A stretch of 64,000 bases of DNA, from assembly GCA_023512475.1 (NCBI GenBank), contig JAILZL010000002.1:62001-126000 (forward strand). Direction: 5' to 3'. A program made the position numbers and the translations under genes. The notes beneath the pieces are model-generated. The model ran no database searches, was not told the DNA's origin, and was given only the letters and a program-made list of their open reading frames with translations. This DNA is from Syntrophobacterales bacterium (GTDB lineage Bacteria > Desulfobacterota > Desulfobaccia > Desulfobaccales > 0-14-0-80-60-11). This document shows, one piece after another, positions 11,930-21,444 of the stretch (its first letter is position 1; each line of letters starts with the position of its first letter).

Positions 11930-12970
11930 ATGAAAATTCTCATCCTCGGCGTCAACGGTTTCATCGGCAATGCCCTGGTGCGGCGCATCCTGACCACCCG
12001 GCCGGACTGGGAGGTCTTCGGCATGGACCTCTACGCCAACAAGATCAGCGAGGTCCTGGATCACCCCCGCTTCCACTTCCTGGAGGGCGACATCGCCATC
12101 AACAAGGAGTGGATCGAATACCATATCAAGAAGTGTGATGTGGTGCTGCCCCTGGTGGCCATCGCCACGCCCATGACCTATGTGAAAAAGCCCCTGGCGG
12201 TCTTTGAGCTGGATTTCGAGGAGAACCTGCGCATTGTCCGCCAGTGCGTCAAATACGGCACCCGCATCGTCTTTCCCTCCACCAGCGAGGTGTACGGCAT
12301 GTGCACCGACCCGGAGTTTGATGAGGACCAAAGTCCCCTGGTGCTGGGGCCCATCCACAAACAGCGTTGGATCTACTCGGCGAGCAAACAGCTCCTGGAC
12401 CGGGTCATCTGGGCTTACGGCCAGGAAGGGGCCCTGCAGTTCACCCTATTTCGGCCCTTCAACTGGATCGGCCCCAAGCTGGACGACCTGGACGCCGCCA
12501 AGGAGGGGAGCTCCCGGGTGGTGACCCAGTTCATTCTCAACTTGCTGTTGCGGGAGCCCATCAAGCTGGTGGACGGCGGCTTCCAGAAGCGCTGCTTCAC
12601 CTACGTGGAGGATGGCATCGACGCCCTCATGACCATCATCGAAAACCCCGGCGGCGCGGCGGACGGCCAGATCTTCAATCTCGGCAATCCCGCCAACGAA
12701 GCCTCGGTGCGGGAGCTGGCCCATATTTTGAGGGAACTCTTCATGCAGCACCCGGACCACCGAAACGACGGGGTCTATTCCGAGATCGTCGAGACCTCCT
12801 CTGAGGACTATTACGGCAAGGGCTATCAGGACATCCTCACCCGCAAGCCCTCCATCGCCAAGGCCCGGCGTCTCCTGGGCTGGGAGCCCAAAACCGATCT
12901 GGTGACCTCCCTCAAGTACACCCTGGACGCCTTCCTGGCGGAGGCCAAGGAGACCCAGGCGAAGGGGTGA
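11930..12970 (+). CDS. ArnA decarboxylase/dehydrogenase domain as a stand-alone protein (SDR, UDP-glucuronate oxidative decarboxylase type)
   Basis: [13 protein letters not shown] Rossmann motif, [81 protein letters not shown]. Confidence 0.93.
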   Translation: MKILILGVNGFIGNALVRRILTTRPDWEVFGMDLYANKISEVLDHPRFHFLEGDIAINKEWIEYHIKKCDVVLPLVAIATPMTYVKKPLAVFELDFEENLRIVRQCVKYGTRIVFPSTSEVYGMCTDPEFDEDQSPLVLGPIHKQRWIYSASKQLLDRVIWAYGQEGALQFTLFRPFNWIGPKLDDLDAAKEGSSRVVTQFILNLLLREPIKLVDGGFQKRCFTYVEDGIDALMTIIENPGGAADGQIFNLGNPANEASVRELAHILRELFMQHPDHRNDGVYSEIVETSSEDYYGKGYQDILTRKPSIAKARRLLGWEPKTDLVTSLKYTLDAFLAEAKETQAKG

Positions 12971-13938
12971 GCCGGCCGTGGGCAGGAGGCAGGGCGCGCA
13001 GTGGTTCATTCGGCGGGACGGGGGCTGTGGGCGGATTGGGACTGAAGATTGATGTGGACACCCTGGCGGGCCTGGTGCAGGGGGTGCCGGCCTTGCTCCG
13101 CCTCCTGGGGGCGCGGGGGGTGCGGGCCTCCTTTTTCGTGGCCCTGGGCCCCGACAACTCCGGCCGGGCCATCTTCCGGGTCTTCCGCCAGCGGGGTTTT
13201 CTGGCCAAGATGCTGCGCACCCGGGCCCCTTCGCTCTACGGCTGGCGCACCCTCCTCTCCGGCACCCTGCTGCCGGCGCCGCATATCGGGGCCCACGCCG
13301 GGGAGCTCCTGCCCCGGATGGCCGCGGCGGGGCACGAAGTGGGGCTGCACGGCTACGATCATGTGCTCTGGCACGACCGGCTGCTGACCATGAGCAAAAA
13401 GGACATTCGCCGGCAGGTGGAGGGCGCCCAGGCGGTCTTTGCCGGCGTGCTGGGTCAGCCGGCCCACGCCTTTGCCGCCCCGGGCTGGCAGGCCAGCCGG
13501 GCCTCCCGGGAGGTGCTGGCGGAGATGGGCTTCCTGTATGCCAGCGACACCCGGGGCACGGGCCCGTATCTCCCCCGCTTCGGGGACTGGGTGAGCCCGG
13601 TGCTGGAGTTGCCCACCACGCTCCCCACTCTGGATGAACTCCTGGGCTTCCAGGGCCTCAGCGCCCGGGAGGCCTTCCGTCTGGTGGAACAACGGGTGCT
13701 GCGCCGGACCCTCCCCCAGGTCTTCACCCTGCATGCCGAACTGGAAGGTGGCCCCCTGCAGGAGGAATTCGCCCGCTTTCTGGACCGTCTGGGGGAGCAG
13801 GGGGTGGAGTTTTTCCGCCTGGGGGACTGGGCCGCCAAGCTGCGTCCCCGGGAGGTGCCGCCGGCTGCGGTGGTGAGGGGCCGTCTGCCGGGCCGGGCCG
13901 GCTGGGTGAGCTGCCAGGCCCAGGAGGAGAGAGCGTGA
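12967..13938 (+). CDS. Polysaccharide deacetylase family protein, ArnD-like deformylase
   Basis: [72 protein letters not shown]; operon position after arnA-DH. Confidence 0.88.
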   Translation: MSRPWAGGRARSGSFGGTGAVGGLGLKIDVDTLAGLVQGVPALLRLLGARGVRASFFVALGPDNSGRAIFRVFRQRGFLAKMLRTRAPSLYGWRTLLSGTLLPAPHIGAHAGELLPRMAAAGHEVGLHGYDHVLWHDRLLTMSKKDIRRQVEGAQAVFAGVLGQPAHAFAAPGWQASRASREVLAEMGFLYASDTRGTGPYLPRFGDWVSPVLELPTTLPTLDELLGFQGLSAREAFRLVEQRVLRRTLPQVFTLHAELEGGPLQEEFARFLDRLGEQGVEFFRLGDWAAKLRPREVPPAAVVRGRLPGRAGWVSCQAQEERA

Positions 13939-14639
13939 AGGCCGCCGCCCTCATCGCCGCCGCGGGGGTGGGCACCCGCATGGGCACCGCCACCCCCAAG
14001 CCCTACCTGACCCTGGCCGGAAAACCCATCCTGGCCCACACCCTGGCAGTGTTTGAGGCCCTGCCGGAGGTGCAGGAGATCACCCTGGTGGTGCATCCCC
14101 GGGAGCTGGAGCAGTGTCAGGAGCGCATCATCATCCCGTACGGCTTCCGGAAGGTGCTGCGCCTGGTGCCCGGGGGCAAAGAGAGGCAGGACAGCGTCTA
14201 TCACGGCCTCAAGGCCCTGATGGGTGTCGGGGGGGTGGATCTCGTCCTGGTGCATGACGGGGTGCGGCCCCTGGTGCGGCCCGAGGACATCCGCCGGGTG
14301 CTCCGGGCGGCCCGGCGGTATGGCGCGGCGGTGCTGGGCTGGCCGGCCCAGGACACCCTGAAGCGGGTGAGCGCCCAGGGGGAGGTCCTGGAGACCCTGG
14401 ACCGGCGCCAGATCTGGCAGATCCAGACCCCCCAGGCCTTTCGGGCGGAGCTGCTGTGGCGGGCTTATGTCACCGCCTATGAGCGGGGCTTCTACGCCAC
14501 CGACGAAGCCGCCTTGGTGGAGGCCCTGCCCCATCCGGTGCGGGTCCTCCAGGGTGCCCCCTTCAACCTGAAAATCACCACTCCGGCGGACCTGGTGGTG
14601 GCGGAGGCCTTGCTGGTCCGGGCGGCGGAGGGTTCCTGA
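13935..14639 (+). CDS. ispD: 2-C-methyl-D-erythritol 4-phosphate cytidylyltransferase
   Basis: AALIAAAGVGTRMGTATPKPYLTLAGKPILAHTL; VLVHDGVRPLV; QIQTPQAFRAELL. Confidence 0.95.
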   Translation: MKAAALIAAAGVGTRMGTATPKPYLTLAGKPILAHTLAVFEALPEVQEITLVVHPRELEQCQERIIIPYGFRKVLRLVPGGKERQDSVYHGLKALMGVGGVDLVLVHDGVRPLVRPEDIRRVLRAARRYGAAVLGWPAQDTLKRVSAQGEVLETLDRRQIWQIQTPQAFRAELLWRAYVTAYERGFYATDEAALVEALPHPVRVLQGAPFNLKITTPADLVVAEALLVRAAEGS

Positions 14640-15133
14640 TGCGGGTGGGGTTCGGCTACGACGCCCATCGTTTCACCCCCGGCAGGCCCCTGATCCTGGG
14701 AGGGGTGGAGATCCCCTACCATCAGGGGCTGGCGGGGCATTCCGATGCCGACGTCCTGGCCCACGCGGTGGGGGAGGCGCTGCTGGGGGCCGCCGGCCTG
14801 GGGGATCTGGGCCGGCATTTCCCGGACACCGATCCCGCCTACCGGGGCATCTCCAGCCTGGTGCTGGTGGGCCGCATCCGGGAGCTGGCGGCGGCCGCGG
14901 GCTATGAGCCGGTGAATGTGGATGCCACCGTGGTGGCGGAAAAGCCGAAGCTGGCGCCCTTCATCCCGGAGATGCAGCGGCGGCTGGCCACGGCCCTGGG
15001 CCTGCCGGCCCACTTGGTGAACGTCAAAGCCACCACCACCGAGGGCATGGGGTTTGCCGGGCGGCAGGAGGGCATTGCGGCCTACGCGGTGGCCCTGGTG
15101 CGACCCCTGTCCCTGAAGGAGGAAGGCGGATGA
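14639..15133 (+). CDS. ispF: 2-C-methyl-D-erythritol 2,4-cyclodiphosphate synthase
   Basis: RVGFGYDAHRF, GHSDADVLAHAVGEALLGAAGLGDLGRHFPDTDP, KATTTEGMGFAGRQEGIAAYAV. Confidence 0.97.
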   Translation: MRVGFGYDAHRFTPGRPLILGGVEIPYHQGLAGHSDADVLAHAVGEALLGAAGLGDLGRHFPDTDPAYRGISSLVLVGRIRELAAAAGYEPVNVDATVVAEKPKLAPFIPEMQRRLATALGLPAHLVNVKATTTEGMGFAGRQEGIAAYAVALVRPLSLKEEGG

Positions 15134-15765
15134 GGGGGCCGAAGGGACGGTCCGGGTCCTGGCCGGCGGAGCTCGGAGGGGCCGCGGTGCGGGTGCCCAC
15201 CTGGGCCGAGTGCCTGGCCCTGATGGAGGAGTTCGGCATGCTCCCTCACATCCGGGAACACTGCTTCATGGTGCAGGCGGTGGCCCGGGAGCTGGGCCGG
15301 GCGCTGGCGGCGGCCGGGATGCCGGTCCACCTCCCTCTCATCGTGGCCGGAGCCCTCCTCCATGACCTGGGGAAGACCCCATGCCTGGGGACCGGTGAGG
15401 ACCACGCCCGCTTCGGCGCCGGCGTGCTGGCGGCCCGGGGGTACCCTGAAGTGGCCCGGGTGGTGGCCCAGCACATTCATCTGGAGGACCTCCCCGCGCC
15501 CGGCCGGCCCATCCGGGAGGCCGAGGTGGTGAATTATGCCGACAAGAGGGTGCTCCACACCCGGGTGGTGCCCCTGGCGGAGCGCTTTGCCGACCTGAAG
15601 CGCCGCTACGGCCGCACCCCGGAGCACCTGGCCCGCATCTCGTATTATGAAGAGCGCAGCCGCCGGCTGGAGGAGCGACTCTTTGCCCCTCTCTCCCTGA
15701 CGCCCGACGATCTCTTGCACCTGAATGACAGGAGGATGCCATGGCAAAGCTCAGGCTCGCCCTGA
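15130..15765 (+). CDS. HD domain protein (HDIG-type phosphohydrolase)
   Basis: HIREHCFMVQAVARELGRAL, GALLHDLGKTPCL. Confidence 0.85.
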   Translation: MRGPKGRSGSWPAELGGAAVRVPTWAECLALMEEFGMLPHIREHCFMVQAVARELGRALAAAGMPVHLPLIVAGALLHDLGKTPCLGTGEDHARFGAGVLAARGYPEVARVVAQHIHLEDLPAPGRPIREAEVVNYADKRVLHTRVVPLAERFADLKRRYGRTPEHLARISYYEERSRRLEERLFAPLSLTPDDLLHLNDRRMPWQSSGSP

Positions 15766-16679
15766 TTGCCGGAGGGAAGTCCGCCGAGCGGGAGGTGTCC
15801 CTGAAAAGCGGCGAGCAGGTCTTCCAGGCCCTGGACAAGGACAAGTATGACATCCGGCGCTATGACCCCAGAGACGACCTGGAACGCCTGGTCCGGGAGG
15901 CCCCGGAGCTGGACGTGGCCCTCATCATCATGCACGGCCGGGGGGGCGAGGACGGCACCCTGCAGGGACTCCTGGATCTCCTGAACCTCCCCTACCAGGG
16001 CTCCGGAGTCCTGGGAAGCGCTTTGGGGATGAACAAGGAACTGAGTAAAATCCTCTACCGCCAGGCGGGCCTGGCGGTGCCCCCGGCAGTGGTGTTCAAT
16101 CGGGAGGAGGCCCCCGCTCCGGCGGCCATCATCGCCGAGCTGGGCCTGCCGGTGGTGGTGAAGCCGGTGAACGAGGGCTCCAGCATCGGGGTGAGCAAGG
16201 CGACCAGCCCGGCGGACCTGGAGGCGGCCCTGGACAAGGCCTTTGCCTACGACCGGCGGGTGCTGGTGGAAAAATTCATCCCCGGGCGGGAGATCACCGG
16301 CGCGGTGCTGGGGAACGACCACCCCACCGCGCTGCCCCTGGTGGAGATCATTCCCGGCGAGCAGTATGCCTTCTTTGACTATGAGGCCAAGTACCAGCCC
16401 GGCGCCTCGCACGAGATCTGCCCGGCGCCCCTGGACGCGGAGCTCACCCGCCGGGGTCAGGAGTGCGCCCTCACCGCGCACCGGGCCCTGCAATGCCGGG
16501 GCTACAGCCGCACCGACATGATTCTGGCGGACGGCGTCTTTTACGTTCTGGAGACCAACACCATCCCGGGCATGACCGCCACCAGCCTCTTTCCCCAGGC
16601 AGCCCAGGCCTATGGGCTTACCTTTTCCCAACTCCTGGACCGGCTGGTGCAACTGGCCCTGGAGGGTCGCCGCCCCTAG
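15741..16679 (+). CDS. ddl: D-alanine--D-alanine ligase
   Basis: LIAGGKSAEREVSLKSGEQV, GRGGEDGTLQGLLDLLNLPYQGSGVLGSALGMNK, EGSSIGVSKA, ETNTIPGMTATSLFPQAA. Confidence 0.96.
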   Translation: MAKLRLALIAGGKSAEREVSLKSGEQVFQALDKDKYDIRRYDPRDDLERLVREAPELDVALIIMHGRGGEDGTLQGLLDLLNLPYQGSGVLGSALGMNKELSKILYRQAGLAVPPAVVFNREEAPAPAAIIAELGLPVVVKPVNEGSSIGVSKATSPADLEAALDKAFAYDRRVLVEKFIPGREITGAVLGNDHPTALPLVEIIPGEQYAFFDYEAKYQPGASHEICPAPLDAELTRRGQECALTAHRALQCRGYSRTDMILADGVFYVLETNTIPGMTATSLFPQAAQAYGLTFSQLLDRLVQLALEGRRP

Positions 16680-16706
16680 CCGGGCCGGGAAAGGGAGCAG
16701 TCCGGG

Positions 16707-17876
16707 GTGGGGTGCGAGCCGGAACAGGGCTGGCGGGAGGTGGAGGCACTCCTCGAGGCCGGCGTGGGAGAGCTCTATACCGCCGCCGCGGCCGTGGTGG
16801 GGGTGGCAGGGGAAGTCCGGTGGCAAGGGGCGGCGGGACGCCTCAGCCGGGAGCCGGATTCCCCCTCCGCCTCCCTGGACACTGTGTTTGATCTGGCCTC
16901 CCTCACCAAGCCCCTGGCCACGGCATTGGCCGTGCTCCTGCTGGCGCAGGCGGACCGGGTCAGCCTGAGGGAGCCCCTGCGGCGCTGGCTCCCGGCCCCC
17001 TGGCTGCCGCCGGACAAAGGGGAGCTGACCCTGACGCAGCTTTTGACCCACCGGGGCGGACTGCCGGCCTGGCGGCCCCTGTACGCGGAGCTGCTCACCG
17101 CCCCGGCGGAGAAGCGGCCCCGGCTCCTCCCCCGGCTGGCCGCGGCGGTGCCCCTGGAGCACCGCCCGGACACCGTCACCCTATACAGCGATCTGGGTTT
17201 CATGCTCCTCCAGGGGGTGGTGGAGGAAGTGGCGGGGCTGCCCCTGGATGAGTTCTGCCGCCGGCATCTGTATGAGCCCCTGGGGCTGACGGTGATGGGC
17301 TTTACCCCCCGGCAGCGGCCCGGAGGGGACTCTTACCCCTTTGCCGCCACCGAGCCGGGGCTCCTCCCCGCCCGGCCCCCGGCCGGCGAAGTACATGACG
17401 AAAACGCCTGGGCCGCGGGCGGGGTGGCCGGCCATGCCGGGTTGTTCGGCACCGCCCGGGAGGTGTTCGCCCTGGTGGCGGCCCTGGGGCGGGCCTGGCA
17501 GGGGGAGGCGGTGGGCCCCCTCTGTCCGGAGTGGGTGCGCCGTTTCCTCACCCCGCCTCCCGGGGCGGCGCGGGCCTTGGGCTTTGACCGGCCGCCCCCG
17601 CCCCCGGAGCAGGGCGCCGCCGGCCGCTATTTCTCCCCCGCCAGCGTGGGGCATCTGGGCTTCACCGGCACCTCCTTCTGGCTGGAGCCGGCCACCGGCC
17701 AGGTGGTGGTGCTCCTCACCAACCGGGTGCACCTGGGGCGGGAGGACACGGGCCCCATCCGGGCCTTTCGGCCCCGCTTCCACGACGCCGCCTGCCGGGC
17801 CCTGGGCTGCGCCTTTGGGCGGGAAGAGCATCCGGCCCGCTGCCATTCCTCTAAGGAACGGAGGTCCCGGTTGTGA
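16707..17876 (+). CDS. Serine hydrolase, beta-lactamase/class C family
   Basis: SxxK in FDLASLTKPLATALAVLLLAQ; YSDLGFMLLQGVVEEVAG; HAGLFGTAREV. Confidence 0.9.
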   Translation: MGCEPEQGWREVEALLEAGVGELYTAAAAVVGVAGEVRWQGAAGRLSREPDSPSASLDTVFDLASLTKPLATALAVLLLAQADRVSLREPLRRWLPAPWLPPDKGELTLTQLLTHRGGLPAWRPLYAELLTAPAEKRPRLLPRLAAAVPLEHRPDTVTLYSDLGFMLLQGVVEEVAGLPLDEFCRRHLYEPLGLTVMGFTPRQRPGGDSYPFAATEPGLLPARPPAGEVHDENAWAAGGVAGHAGLFGTAREVFALVAALGRAWQGEAVGPLCPEWVRRFLTPPPGAARALGFDRPPPPPEQGAAGRYFSPASVGHLGFTGTSFWLEPATGQVVVLLTNRVHLGREDTGPIRAFRPRFHDAACRALGCAFGREEHPARCHSSKERRSRL

Positions 17877-19330
17877 TGGACTCCCTAGGGCTGCCTTGCC
17901 GTCGCTCCGACGCCATGGGCGCCTCCCCCCGGCACATCCACCTCCTGGGCATCTGCGGCACCGGCATGGCGGCCCTGGCAGGCATCCTCCATGAACAGGG
18001 TTTTGTGGTCACCGGGTCCGATGAGCATGTCTATCCCCCCATGAGCACCTTCCTGGCCGGCCTGGGCCTGGCCATTCGGGAGGGCTACCGGCCGGAGAAC
18101 CTGGAGCCGCCCCCCGATCTGGTGGTGGTGGGCAACGTCATCCGGCGGGAGAACCCCGAAGCCCAGGCGGTGGAGGCCCGGGGGCTGCCCCGCCTGTCTC
18201 TCCCCGAGGCGTTGAACCGCTTCCTGGTGAACGGCCGCCACAGCCTGGTGGTGGCCGGCACCCACGGCAAGACCACCACCACCGCCCTTTTGGCCTGGCT
18301 GCTCTATGCCGCCGGCCTGGACCCCGGGTTCATGGTGGGAGGCCTCAGCCGCAATTTCGCCAGCAACTACCGGGTGGGGGCCGGGCCCTATGTGGTGCTG
18401 GAAGGGGACGAATACGACACCGCCTTTTTCGACAAGCGCCCCAAACTGGTGCATTTTCAGCCCCGGGTGGCCATCCTCACCAGCGTGGAGTTCGACCATG
18501 CCGACATCTACCCGGACCTGGCGGCGGTGTGCCGGGCCTTCCGGGACTGGGTGGCGGGACTGACCCCGGAGGCGACCCTGCTGGCCTGGGGGGATGGACC
18601 CCTGGTCCGGGAGGTGGCTGCCTCCACCCCGGCCCGGCGGCGGTTTTACGGCTTCGGCGGGGAAAACCACTGGCAGGCCCGGGAGGTCCGGCCGGTGACG
18701 GGCGGCATGGCCTTCCGCGTCTGGCGGGGCGGGGAGCGATTCGGGGAGTTCACCGCGCCCCTGCTGGGGCGCCACAATGTCCTCAACTGCCTGGCGGCCC
18801 TGGCCGCCCTGATGGAGCTGGGGCTGACCCCCGGGGTTCTGAAGGAGGGCCTCTCAGGCTTTCAGGGGGTGAAACGCCGCCAGGAGCCGGTGTGTGGGTA
18901 CCAGGGCATTCTGGTGCTGGATGATTTCGCCCATCATCCCACCGCGGTGGCCGCCACCCTGGAGGCGGTCCGGGAGGGCCACCCCGGGCGCCGGCTGCTG
19001 GCGGTCTTTGAGCCCCGCACCAACACCAGCCGCCGCCAGGTCTTTCAGGCCGACTATGCCAGGGCCTTCGGGGCGGCCGACATGGTCTTCGTCCGGGAGC
19101 CCCCGGACCTGTGGAAGGTGCCGGAGGGGGAACGGTTTTCCTCGGAAAGGCTGGTGCAGGACCTTCGGGCTCGGGGCCAGGAGGCCTTCTATTTCCCCGA
19201 TACCGACGGATTGCTGGCGGGGCTCCTGAACACGGTCCGGCCCGGGGATGTCGTTCTGGTGATGTCCAACGGCGACTTTGACCACCTGGTGCCCCGGCTG
19301 TGCGCCGCCCTGGGCGGGACGCCGGAGTAA
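17873..19330 (+). CDS. mpl: UDP-N-acetylmuramate:L-alanyl-gamma-D-glutamyl-meso-diaminopimelate ligase-like (start may be internal)
   Basis: HLLGICGTGMAALAGILHEQGFVVTGSDEHVYPPMS; GTHGKTTTTALLAWLL; DDFAHHPTAVAATLEAVR. Confidence 0.9.
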   Translation: MMDSLGLPCRRSDAMGASPRHIHLLGICGTGMAALAGILHEQGFVVTGSDEHVYPPMSTFLAGLGLAIREGYRPENLEPPPDLVVVGNVIRRENPEAQAVEARGLPRLSLPEALNRFLVNGRHSLVVAGTHGKTTTTALLAWLLYAAGLDPGFMVGGLSRNFASNYRVGAGPYVVLEGDEYDTAFFDKRPKLVHFQPRVAILTSVEFDHADIYPDLAAVCRAFRDWVAGLTPEATLLAWGDGPLVREVAASTPARRRFYGFGGENHWQAREVRPVTGGMAFRVWRGGERFGEFTAPLLGRHNVLNCLAALAALMELGLTPGVLKEGLSGFQGVKRRQEPVCGYQGILVLDDFAHHPTAVAATLEAVREGHPGRRLLAVFEPRTNTSRRQVFQADYARAFGAADMVFVREPPDLWKVPEGERFSSERLVQDLRARGQEAFYFPDTDGLLAGLLNTVRPGDVVLVMSNGDFDHLVPRLCAALGGTPE

Positions 19331-19383
19331 GGGTGCCGGCTGCCGCCTGGCCTCGGGAGCGGGCTTCCTGGGCAGGCGGAGGA

Positions 19384-19445
19384 ACGGGGTGGGGGGAGGG
19401 GTCCGGGGAGGGGCAGGGGTCTGGGATCCCTGGCCCCCTGCCCGG
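19384..19445 (+). repeat. Partial copy (3' G-rich hairpin module) of the dispersed intergenic repeat
   Basis: ACGGGGTGGGGGGAGGGGTCCGGGGAGGGGCAGGGGTCTGGGATCCCTGGCCCCCTGCCC resembles 61235-61294. Confidence 0.55.
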
Positions 19446-19448
19446 CGC

Positions 19449-20069
19449 TCACTCCACCGCCTCGTACCCCGCCGGGGTGATGGTGGCGAAGTGATAGGGA
19501 GGGCCCACCTCGTCTTTCACCGCCGCCATCTTTTCCAAAAACTCCCGGCACATGGCCAGCAGGGCCGCCAGGTCCTTCCCCGCCGCCAGCGCCTGAAACA
19601 GCCGCATCTCCATCCCCAGGTTCCGGGGCATGACCACCAGGTTGCCCACCGGCATGGGGTGCAGCGGCTCCCCTTCCTCGCTCCCCAGAAGCAGCAGCCG
19701 GTAGCCCGGCAGCGGCAGGCCGGGGCTGAAGCCCCCCAGGATGAAATAGATGCGTTTGAGCTCCTCCCCCCGGGGCGGGTGGACGGCCTGGTGCTTCACG
19801 ATCCCCTGACGCAGGAAGGCGGCGGCGAAATCAAAGACATCCTCCAGGTCCTCCAGTCCCCGGCGCCGGGAGATCTCCCGGGCCAGCACCTGGGAGAGGG
19901 GGACGCTCACCCCGGCGCCGCCGCTTATGATGGCGGAGTGGCGGGTCAAGGGGAAGAGCTTGGTGACCACGAAATACTCCGCCTTCTCCCCCTCCCGGAA
20001 GCGGGTGGCCCGGGAGTCGGTGGCGAAAAATAGCCCGTGTTCATTGTAGCCGGCCAGGGCCTGGGTCAT
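19449..20069 (-). CDS. Proteasome-fold Ntn-hydrolase-like protein
   Basis: M-T1QALAGYNEHGLFFATD17SR19AT; VVTKLFPLTRHSAIISGGAGVSVPL resembles the proteasome K33/G47 region; similarity by eye only. Confidence 0.65.
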   Translation of the reverse strand: MTQALAGYNEHGLFFATDSRATRFREGEKAEYFVVTKLFPLTRHSAIISGGAGVSVPLSQVLAREISRRRGLEDLEDVFDFAAAFLRQGIVKHQAVHPPRGEELKRIYFILGGFSPGLPLPGYRLLLLGSEEGEPLHPMPVGNLVVMPRNLGMEMRLFQALAAGKDLAALLAMCREFLEKMAAVKDEVGPPYHFATITPAGYEAVE

Positions 20070-21382
20070 GGGGCAACCTCCAGGGGTGGCAGCGGCGGCA
20101 GCGCCGGGTGGAAAAAGAGCCGGATATCATAGGGGTCCAGCCGGAGAGGGCCTGCCGCCAGCCAGGGGGCCGGGTCCCGCAGGGGGGTAAGCTCCCGCCA
20201 CTCGCCGGGGCTGCCCCCCGCCGCCTCCGGGAAGGCCGGGATTTCGGCGACCTCCGGCCCGGGCTGGATGACCGCCAGCACCCGGCCCGGGCCCTGGTCC
20301 TGACTCTTCAGGAGGAGCACCGGCACCTCGCCTGGGGGGGTAAGGCGCACCTGCGGCCCCTCGGTGAGGAGCACCGGACAGGCCGCTTTCATGGCATGGG
20401 TGCGGGTGATGAACTCCGTGAGGTCGTAGGTGGGCTCCTCCCAGTCCTCGGGGCGGGTGTGCACCACGTGCAGGTGCTTCTGAAAACCGAACTCATAACC
20501 GATGGGCAGCATCAGCCCGGTGGAGAAGTAGGCGGCGAAAAGATACCGCTGCTTCGCCACCGCCGGGTTGCCGCCGCTTTCGGCGCTGAGGCGGGGGGTG
20601 TCGTGGGTCTCCGGGAAGCTCACCGAGGGGGCCACGTGCCGGAAGAGCTCATACTGCTCCAGGCACCAGGGCGCCTGAAAATCCCACCACTTGGAGCTGT
20701 TGTAGATGAAATCAAAGCCCGCCTCCGCCAGCTGGGTGCATTCCTCAATCCGGCACCCCAGGGTTTCGGCGAAGAACTGCACCTCCGGGTCCAGGCTTTT
20801 GGCCTCACTGATGAGGCGCTGCCAGAACCAGCCCGGAATCTTGTAGGCCGCATCGGCCCGGAAGCCCGCAAAGCCCAGGCGCAGGTAATGGGAGACCACC
20901 TGGTCCCAGAAGTGCAGCAGACCCTCGGGGTCCGGGACCGGCCAGTAGGCCAGCTCCGCCAGGTCCCCCCAGATGGTCACCCGGGTGGCGTCCGCCGGGT
21001 CAATGCAGCCCGGGTTTTTCACCGTGCCGTCGGGATTTTTGGCATACCACTCCGGGTGTTCCTGCACCAACGGCGCATCTATGGCGGTGTGGTTGATGAC
21101 CAGGTCCAGCATCACCCGAAGACCGTGTTCCCGGGCGGCGGCCACAAAGCCCTCCAGGGCCTCCTGGGGGTCGGAGCCGTCCTCCGGGTGGAAACGGGGG
21201 TCGATGCCGAAGTAATCCTTCACCGCGTAGAGGCTGCCGGAAAGCCCCGTCGTGTGGATGGGATTGAGGTAGATCCAGGTGCAGCCCAGGGACGCGATGC
21301 GGTCCAGGTGCGGATGCCAGCGGTTGATGGGGCCCGCGAGCAGCGGGAAGAGATTGTAGATCAGGGTGGGGGGCATGAACAC
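20066..21382 (-). CDS. GH13 alpha-amylase family protein
   Basis: DLVINHTA, GFRADAAYKIP (nucleophile Asp), FFAETLGC (acid/base Glu), PETHDTPR (third Asp); 4-nt overlap with the Ntn gene. Confidence 0.88.
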   Translation of the reverse strand: MFMPPTLIYNLFPLLAGPINRWHPHLDRIASLGCTWIYLNPIHTTGLSGSLYAVKDYFGIDPRFHPEDGSDPQEALEGFVAAAREHGLRVMLDLVINHTAIDAPLVQEHPEWYAKNPDGTVKNPGCIDPADATRVTIWGDLAELAYWPVPDPEGLLHFWDQVVSHYLRLGFAGFRADAAYKIPGWFWQRLISEAKSLDPEVQFFAETLGCRIEECTQLAEAGFDFIYNSSKWWDFQAPWCLEQYELFRHVAPSVSFPETHDTPRLSAESGGNPAVAKQRYLFAAYFSTGLMLPIGYEFGFQKHLHVVHTRPEDWEEPTYDLTEFITRTHAMKAACPVLLTEGPQVRLTPPGEVPVLLLKSQDQGPGRVLAVIQPGPEVAEIPAFPEAAGGSPGEWRELTPLRDPAPWLAAGPLRLDPYDIRLFFHPALPPLPPLEVAP

Positions 21383-21444
21383 CTCGTCCGGATAAGCTGA
21401 CCCCTGCTTTCACCCTCGCGCCGTTTCCGGAGCGGGGAGGGGGT

